A stretch of DNA of 64,000 nt from CAWCVR01 sp963799105 (GTDB lineage Bacteria; Acidobacteriota; Terriglobia; Bryobacterales; Bryobacteraceae): NCBI GenBank assembly GCA_963799105.1, contig CAWCVR010000006.1, positions 62,001 to 126,000 on the forward strand, read 5' to 3'. Below, piece after piece: positions 59,272-64,000 of the stretch. Every line of letters begins with the position of its first letter. The stretch's first letter is position 1. Made by a program: the position numbers and the translations under genes. The notes under the pieces were generated by a model, which searched no databases, was not told where the DNA came from, and saw nothing but the letters and a program-made list of their open reading frames with translations.

Positions 59272-60450
59272 ATGAGGGAATATCTGAACGGTGCTTTGGT
59301 AGCGGTCGCCTTTTTGGCGGCGCCCGCGTTCGCGCAGCTACATCTGCTTACCGGAAGCCCCAACCCGAAGGAGGGGCCTGGGGGCTTCGAATCGGCTCTA
59401 TATCGCGTTGGAGACGATGGGAAGCTTGTCCGCCTGGCCGAGATCGTGCCGGCGGGTGTGGGAACCGACTGGATCGCGGTGTCCCAGACTCTGCGACTGG
59501 CGGTTTTGCACGTCAGGAAGCGGGAAGACCCGGTTGTGGTTGTCGGCCTCGACAAGGCTGGGATCGTCAAGCAGTGCAATCTGCCGGACATTGGCATGGG
59601 CCTGATCAACGAGTGGTTGATCGACTCGCCGACGCGCGGGCCTGTCCTCGCGCAGGATAGGGAAACTGGCATTGCCGGCCAGACGTGGGGTCTGACGCTG
59701 GATCCCGCCGTTCCCTGCGACAAGAGCTTCGCTGCGATCGACACGGCCGAGACGGTCCAGCACCTGCTCGCGTCGGGCACCGCCGGAGTCGCTGATGTTG
59801 GATCGAGTGACATCATGTCGGTGATACTGGTGCCAAAGACCGGCAAGCTGCACGCTTGGTTCCCCCAGGGCGTGGTCTATTTTGACCAAGACGTGCCGGT
59901 CGAGATGTATGCCGGTATGCAAGTACCCTGGGCTCATATCCTGGTGAGCAACCCGGACCTGTTTGCCGTCTCCATTACCGATTACGGTGCGTCGCGCGAG
60001 CAGCGTTTGCTGGTGTTCCGTAAGCGCGACAAGACTTGGCTACGCGTTCCGAAGGTGAGCGAGAAATTCGCGGTTCGCGGGTTCGGGACCTTCTTGGCGA
60101 TTACAGCCGCCCAGGCGAGAGGCGCCGGGATGACCGAGAGCGCGGGCCGAGCGGAATGGAGGACGGAGCGGACGGGAAGCGGGCCGAGCCTGATGGTCCA
60201 GATGAGGGAGTTCGGTGTGGTCTACCCCGGCCGGATCCACCTGTACGATGCAGCCACCGAGCGGGTCCGGGACATCGTGACGAACCAGGGCGACAGCGAG
60301 GTCATCCTTGTGGAAGGCGGAACGGTCTACTACCGAGCCAGTGATCGCCTGTATTCGGCGGTGATAACAGAAGCCGGCCTCGGCCCGGCGCGGCTGCTGG
60401 TCGCCGGTGAGGCCATCCGCGATGCGCACTGGGCGTTTTTCAGGCATTGA
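59272..60450 (+). CDS. Secreted protein of unknown function
   Basis: This 392-residue protein has a signal peptide (MREYLNGALVAVAFLAAPAFAQ). The mature part is beta-rich with repeated lines such as LTGSPNPKEGPGGFESALYR, VVVVGLDKAGIVKQCNL and TGKLHAWFPQGVVYFDQD. This suggests a propeller-like fold, although I cannot count blades. The C-terminal 150 residues (KRDKTWLRVPKVSEKFAVRG onward, TNQGDSEVILVEGGTVYYRA) recur in the protein ending at 63137. It begins 17 bp after the chimeric gene. Function unknown. Confidence 0.7.
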   Translation: MREYLNGALVAVAFLAAPAFAQLHLLTGSPNPKEGPGGFESALYRVGDDGKLVRLAEIVPAGVGTDWIAVSQTLRLAVLHVRKREDPVVVVGLDKAGIVKQCNLPDIGMGLINEWLIDSPTRGPVLAQDRETGIAGQTWGLTLDPAVPCDKSFAAIDTAETVQHLLASGTAGVADVGSSDIMSVILVPKTGKLHAWFPQGVVYFDQDVPVEMYAGMQVPWAHILVSNPDLFAVSITDYGASREQRLLVFRKRDKTWLRVPKVSEKFAVRGFGTFLAITAAQARGAGMTESAGRAEWRTERTGSGPSLMVQMREFGVVYPGRIHLYDAATERVRDIVTNQGDSEVILVEGGTVYYRASDRLYSAVITEAGLGPARLLVAGEAIRDAHWAFFRH

Positions 60451-60621
60451 TTGTGCCCAGGCATCGCCTGTAGCGGGGCCTGGGCCAACGGCTCGGCTCG
60501 CAGGCCCCCCAGCCCTTCGGGTAAGCCGTCGCGTTGATCACAAAGTCCACGGGGATGTCCGGCGTCACTGGCCCAGCAGCGGTTCCCTGTGGGGAGGCTT
60601 GGTTTGCCTTCCGCGCCGCTT

Positions 60622-60725
60622 AGGAAGGTTCTCACCGCCAATCGGGGAGAAATCGCCGTCCGCGTCATCGTGGCCTGCGGGGAATTGGGCGTCCGGGCCG
60701 TCGCCGTCCACTCGGAGGCGGACCG
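60622..60725 (+). pseudogene. Biotin carboxylase (AccC) N-terminal fragment
   Basis: RKVLTANRGEIAVRVIVACG and ELGVRAVAVHSEADR match the first 35 or so residues of biotin carboxylase (KVLIANRGEIAxRxI). The fragment has no start codon of its own and is cut on the right by the beginning of the IPT-type gene in a different frame. It is a stray gene piece. Confidence 0.75.
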
Positions 60726-63137
60726 CTGCGGGCCGCGACGGCGACGTACCTGGCAAACGTCGGCACCGGGAGCACCGGAGGATACGGCGGCACTGTCACC
60801 TTGGGCTTGCAGGCGGGTTCCTGCGCCAAGCTGATGGGTCCGCAGCCGACGGTGTCGTTGCCCTATCAACCGATGGCGAAGATCTGGGTGTTGACGGCGG
60901 GCTGCGCGCCGGGCACGAACGCCACGCTCACGTTCACGGCGGGGAACGCAACGGTGCAGGCGGACCCGCAGACGCTGGCGTTGCAGACGGCCCCGGCGGC
61001 GGCGGTGATGACGAGCCCGCCGCCGGGAGCGACGATTCCCAGCGGGCCGGCGTCGTTCCAGTGGAATGCGGCGCCCGGAGTGGCGTACACCCTGGCTCTG
61101 GGACACTTGCCTGGGGGAACGGATTATCGTTGGGGACCGGCGTCGTCGCCCGCCAGCGTGACGACGTTGCCGGCAAGCGGGCCGGTTTATGCGACACTGG
61201 GGACGCAGACAGCCACCGGGTGGTTGTATGAGCAGTGTGTGTACACGGTGAATCCGACCCCCTCGACGGCGCCGTTGGTGGTGAGCGGGACGACGCTGGT
61301 GCAGGTGCCGAACAACATGGCGAAGGTTCGCGGGACGTACTACTTCAGCAGCGGGGACGCGACGACCATCGCCTCCGTTTCCACGAATATTACCGGCTTG
61401 ACGGCGACGGTTGTGGGTGTGACGCCCAACACGGCTACCATCGAGTTCCGGGCGAACGGCGGCGTGGCGAAAGGGGTGGTGGCCACGGTCACGGCGAAGG
61501 GCTCCGGTGGAGGCGTGCTGGGCGCGTTCGGATGGGAAGAGACGGTCGGCGGGCCAACCATCAGCGTGAGCCCGGGCGAGGGCGGCGCGGGAACGCAATT
61601 CTCGATTACGGAGACGGATGGGATTGCCCCCGCGGGCCCGGCCACCCCGGCGACGCTCCTGATCTCCGGCGACTGCCCATATGTGGAGGCCGATTGGCAG
61701 GACTATGGGTTTCCTGGCTATACCTATTACTCACAGAGCGCGGGAAACTGCACCGCGCAATTGTTCCTGTCCGGAGACTACGCGATCGCTTTGGGGATGA
61801 ACGAGACCGATTGGGTGTGGAGCGATCTGATGGGCTTCACGGTGACGGCGGCGGCGGGGACGGTGCCGAACATTACGGCGATTTCGCCGCAATCGGTCAC
61901 TCAGGCGCAGGCAAACGACGGCTCGATATACGGCGTGTACGGCACGAACCTGGTGTCGTCAAATGCCAGCGGGGTCGTCTTTCTGGATGCGAACGGGAAG
62001 GTGGACTCCCCGATCAGGTTCACTGTCACCGACCAGTCCGAGACGCTGATTCAGGGGACGATCGCCTTGGCGTCCAATGTGCAGGGAGGCGACCACTCCT
62101 TCTACGTTGCCTCGCCCAACGGCAACAGCAACACGCTGACGTTCACGGTGCAGGGCGATCTTACGCCGCATATCGACACCGTCCAGCCGACCGGGCTCGC
62201 CGTCGGGCAGAATACGCAGGTGATGATATCGGGGACTAATTTCGGCACGGGGTGCGGAGCGGGCGGGAATACGGCTTGTCCAACTGCGGCGCTAAACGTC
62301 TGTAACAGCGGCGACACCCCGTCCTGTTCATCGTCGAGCATCACCGTTGTCTCGATCGACCAGTGGACCGACACGCGGATTTTGGCGACCCTCAAGGCCA
62401 CGAACTCCGGCGCGTACGAGGTGCTGGTCGGGTCGGCGGGTTCAACGGGTAACGGGTTCTTCGCAGCTCCCAAGGTAGGGGGCAAGTGGAGCAATCCGCA
62501 GCAGATCGTGGCGGGCGGGAATCCGAACCTCCAGCTCAAGGTGACGAGTCAGACAAACGGCGGGCCTGCAGTCACATTGACCGATCTGAGCAGCAACCTG
62601 TGCGCGTACGTCAACACGAACTCCAAGAGCGTCAACGACTCCCACGTCCTGGTATTCAGCCTGTGGAACGATACAAGCTCCCGAATCGCAGTCTTCCGCA
62701 AGCGCGACCGGACATGGCACGCGGTGTCATTTCCGCCATTGGCGGGCCGAGTGGATCCGGTTGTGCGGGGGTTCGGCCGCTACATAGCGGTCACCGAGCA
62801 CCAGAGGATGACGGCCCAAACTGCGAGGAGCGGGGGAATGGAGGAATGGAAGAAGGGGAAGCGGGAATTCGGACCGGACCTAGCTGCAATGTCGGCCTTA
62901 CATGGAATGGTGCTGCCTGGGCGACTCGATCTGTACGATGTCGACACGGAGAAGATATTTACCATCGTCACGAACCAGGGCGACAGCGAGATTCTGTTGG
63001 TGGAGGGCGGCGTGGTGTACTGGCGCGCCGCGAACCGCCTCTACTCCGCGCCGATTACGGATTCCGGTGTCGGGGCTCGGCGCCTCTTGGCGACTGACGA
63101 AGCGATACGGGACGCGCATTACGCATTCATTAAGTAG
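60726..63137 (+). CDS. IPT/TIG-domain secreted-type protein with paralogous C-terminal domain (start lost)
   Basis: An open frame of about 800 residues begins right after the AccC fragment (ATATYLANVGTGSTGGYGGT). No ATG or signal peptide belongs to it; the first TTG at 60801 is unlikely to be a true start. It has beta domains, the duplicated block (61124-61856) and two IPT/TIG domains (VPNITAISPQSVTQAQANDG; TPHIDTVQPTGLAVGQNTQV). A C-terminal domain (RKRDRTWHAVSFP onward, TNQGDSEILLVEGGVVYWRA, IRDAHYAFIK) is shared with the protein at 59272-60450. It is probably a fusion of two genes with a missing 5' end. Confidence 0.6.
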   Translation: MRAATATYLANVGTGSTGGYGGTVTLGLQAGSCAKLMGPQPTVSLPYQPMAKIWVLTAGCAPGTNATLTFTAGNATVQADPQTLALQTAPAAAVMTSPPPGATIPSGPASFQWNAAPGVAYTLALGHLPGGTDYRWGPASSPASVTTLPASGPVYATLGTQTATGWLYEQCVYTVNPTPSTAPLVVSGTTLVQVPNNMAKVRGTYYFSSGDATTIASVSTNITGLTATVVGVTPNTATIEFRANGGVAKGVVATVTAKGSGGGVLGAFGWEETVGGPTISVSPGEGGAGTQFSITETDGIAPAGPATPATLLISGDCPYVEADWQDYGFPGYTYYSQSAGNCTAQLFLSGDYAIALGMNETDWVWSDLMGFTVTAAAGTVPNITAISPQSVTQAQANDGSIYGVYGTNLVSSNASGVVFLDANGKVDSPIRFTVTDQSETLIQGTIALASNVQGGDHSFYVASPNGNSNTLTFTVQGDLTPHIDTVQPTGLAVGQNTQVMISGTNFGTGCGAGGNTACPTAALNVCNSGDTPSCSSSSITVVSIDQWTDTRILATLKATNSGAYEVLVGSAGSTGNGFFAAPKVGGKWSNPQQIVAGGNPNLQLKVTSQTNGGPAVTLTDLSSNLCAYVNTNSKSVNDSHVLVFSLWNDTSSRIAVFRKRDRTWHAVSFPPLAGRVDPVVRGFGRYIAVTEHQRMTAQTARSGGMEEWKKGKREFGPDLAAMSALHGMVLPGRLDLYDVDTEKIFTIVTNQGDSEILLVEGGVVYWRAANRLYSAPITDSGVGARRLLATDEAIRDAHYAFIK
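61124..61856 (+). repeat. Duplicated 0.73-kb block, copy 2
   Basis: This is the partner of 56683-57420, offset 4441 bp at the left boundary. Here the preceding sequence (GGGGGAACGGA) belongs to the same gene, so this copy is likely the parental context. Confidence 0.9.
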
Positions 63138-63321
63138 CGGCGGCCGGGGAACTGGGCGAGCGTAGGCTCGTTCCCGCCGAAGCCGAGGCTCTGCGCATCG
63201 AGACGCGGCCTCCATCGTGGAGCCTGAGCGGGGCGTATAAGCCCGACGGCCATGGAGGGCTGGTTGAGGTCGGTGCGCCAGCCGTCACGCTTGACCCCAG
63301 TGCGGCGACTCCCTACGCACC

Positions 63322-63399
63322 CGCAGTGCCATCGGCCAGTTGTTCGTACTTGTGCCGCCGAATTTCTTTGATTCGTTGGCGGCGAACGCGCAGCATTAG
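63322..63399 (+). pseudogene. Possible tail of a lost gene
   Basis: Read in one frame to a TAG at 63397, these bases encode AIGQLFVLVPPNFFDSLAAN followed by AQH. That looks like a natural protein C-terminus just upstream of the next gene's ribosome site. No start or body is found upstream; the 63138-63321 stretch holds no clear gene. Confidence 0.25.
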
Positions 63400-63410
63400 G
63401 AGGATCAGCG

Positions 63411-64000
63411 ATGAGGCAAACGTGTCGGGTGCTTCCAAGGGCCTTCGGGCTCGTGCTTCTGGCTTTAGCGGCTTGGCAGGTTCACGCGCAGGCTTTGCGG
63501 AAGACAGAGTCTCCGCAGTGGCCGTTCAACATCACGATTCTGGCTGACCGCAGCATCGTCGTCGCTGAGATTGATAGCCTTCGACCGTCCGGGGAGGGTG
63601 GGGCTGGCTACGAGCAGATGCTAGCGCACGTGCGCGTGGATCGGATCCTGCGGGACGCACACGGCCTCGGCATGGGCCCTTGCGATCTCAACGTCAGTCT
63701 GCGGCGGTCGGCGCCCCCATATTGTGCACGCGCCCTACTACTGGACGCAGTGGAACCTCCCATCGACCGGAAGGTACATCCTGATGACGGAGTACGCCCA
63801 GGACTTGAAGACCATGGTCGCGGAGCCACGCTCCGCCCTCCGGGTGGTCGATGGCGAGGACGCCGTCGGTGACGTCGAGCTGATCTTGGAACTGGCCGGG
63901 CAACCGGTCGCGGAACAGGCCGATAGGATCGCGGCGGAACTGAGCGGCGCCAAACGACACAGCCTACTGTTGACGCAGTACATCTCTGCAATCCTCGCAG
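63411..64000 (+). CDS. Secreted protein, frameshifted, runs off the window
   Basis: The start has a good ribosome site (TAGGAGGATC) and a signal peptide (GLVLLALAAWQVHAQ). The mature part reads TILADRSIVVAEIDSLRPSG and YEQMLAHVRVDRILRDAHGL to about 63710. After a one-base shift it continues as HIVHAPYYWTQWNLPSTGRY, ILMTEYAQDLKTMVAEPRSA and LELAGQPVAEQADRI to the window end. In the first frame it would stop at 63872. The layout is that of a small secreted protein; no family recognised. Confidence 0.6.

Overview
The window is a high-GC bacterial chromosome segment with no rRNA, tRNA or CRISPR that I can see. Several features fit an Acidobacteriota of the Bryobacteraceae/Solibacteraceae type: MacAB-like efflux operons, an alpha-2-macroglobulin, a secreted DUF4091 hydrolase, IPT-domain secreted proteins, many small palindromic repeats and decayed toxin-antitoxin genes. 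This placement is inference from gene content and codon usage, not from a marker gene. lpxD and a TolC homologue show a Gram-negative envelope.

Layout. 1-1489: hslV-hslU (minus; hslU runs off the left edge). 1554-4038: a small accessory block with a frameshifted rhuM and an overlapping pair, an uncharacterised protein and a PD-(D/E)XK nuclease. 4055-7384: pfkB-type sugar kinase, murJ and a COG1579 zinc-ribbon coiled-coil protein; pfkB and murJ carry four apparent frameshifts between them. 7436-11207: a graveyard of toxin-antitoxin genes, with one intact VapBC-like pair and at least four broken toxin partners. 11181-15543: a four-gene MacAB-like ABC efflux operon. 15544-16641: non-coding, full of nested palindromes. 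16642-24589: a GH59 galactocerebrosidase homologue, WecB, an ACP/acyltransferase/SDR/KAS III group and a multi-spanning membrane protein. 24617-25284: a 130-bp tandem array. 25298-28678: a large secreted DUF4091 protein. 28940-32459: eroded remains of an ECF-like sigma factor and of a chemotaxis locus (CheD, CheB, STAS, CheA/CheW). 32560-38160: an unknown secreted protein, then a sensor kinase, a response regulator and a REC-CpaE/TadZ fusion in one operon. 39119-40886: an ECF sigma, anti-sigma and Spy-like periplasmic protein operon. 40923-46598: DUF1015, a TolC homologue, LpxD and a PleD-like diguanylate cyclase. 46855-51187: an alpha-2-macroglobulin with two frameshifts whose C-terminus is cut at a rearrangement junction. 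51342-56241: small unknowns, a SpoIIAA-type STAS protein, a CoA-disulfide-reductase-like flavoprotein, an orphan NuoI-like ferredoxin, TsaD and a HisKA-only protein. 56460-64000: a mosaic of gene pieces (IS110 transposase N-terminus, AccC N-terminus, a duplicated 0.73-kb block, IPT, lysozyme-like and Ig-like modules).

Two dispersed palindromic repeat families (R1, four copies; R2, five copies) sit between genes, and R1 ends supply stop codons for two genes. A -10-like box exactly six bases before the start codon recurs at seven genes and predicts leaderless transcripts. Nothing in the window is a complete, obviously new system. The best candidates for something undescribed are the nuclease plus unknown-protein pair at 2.65-4.04 kb, the kinase/REC-CpaE operon at 34.3-38.2 kb and the mosaic secreted proteins at 56-64 kb. 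The many single-base frameshifts, some in essential genes, mean base accuracy should be checked before treating each as biological.
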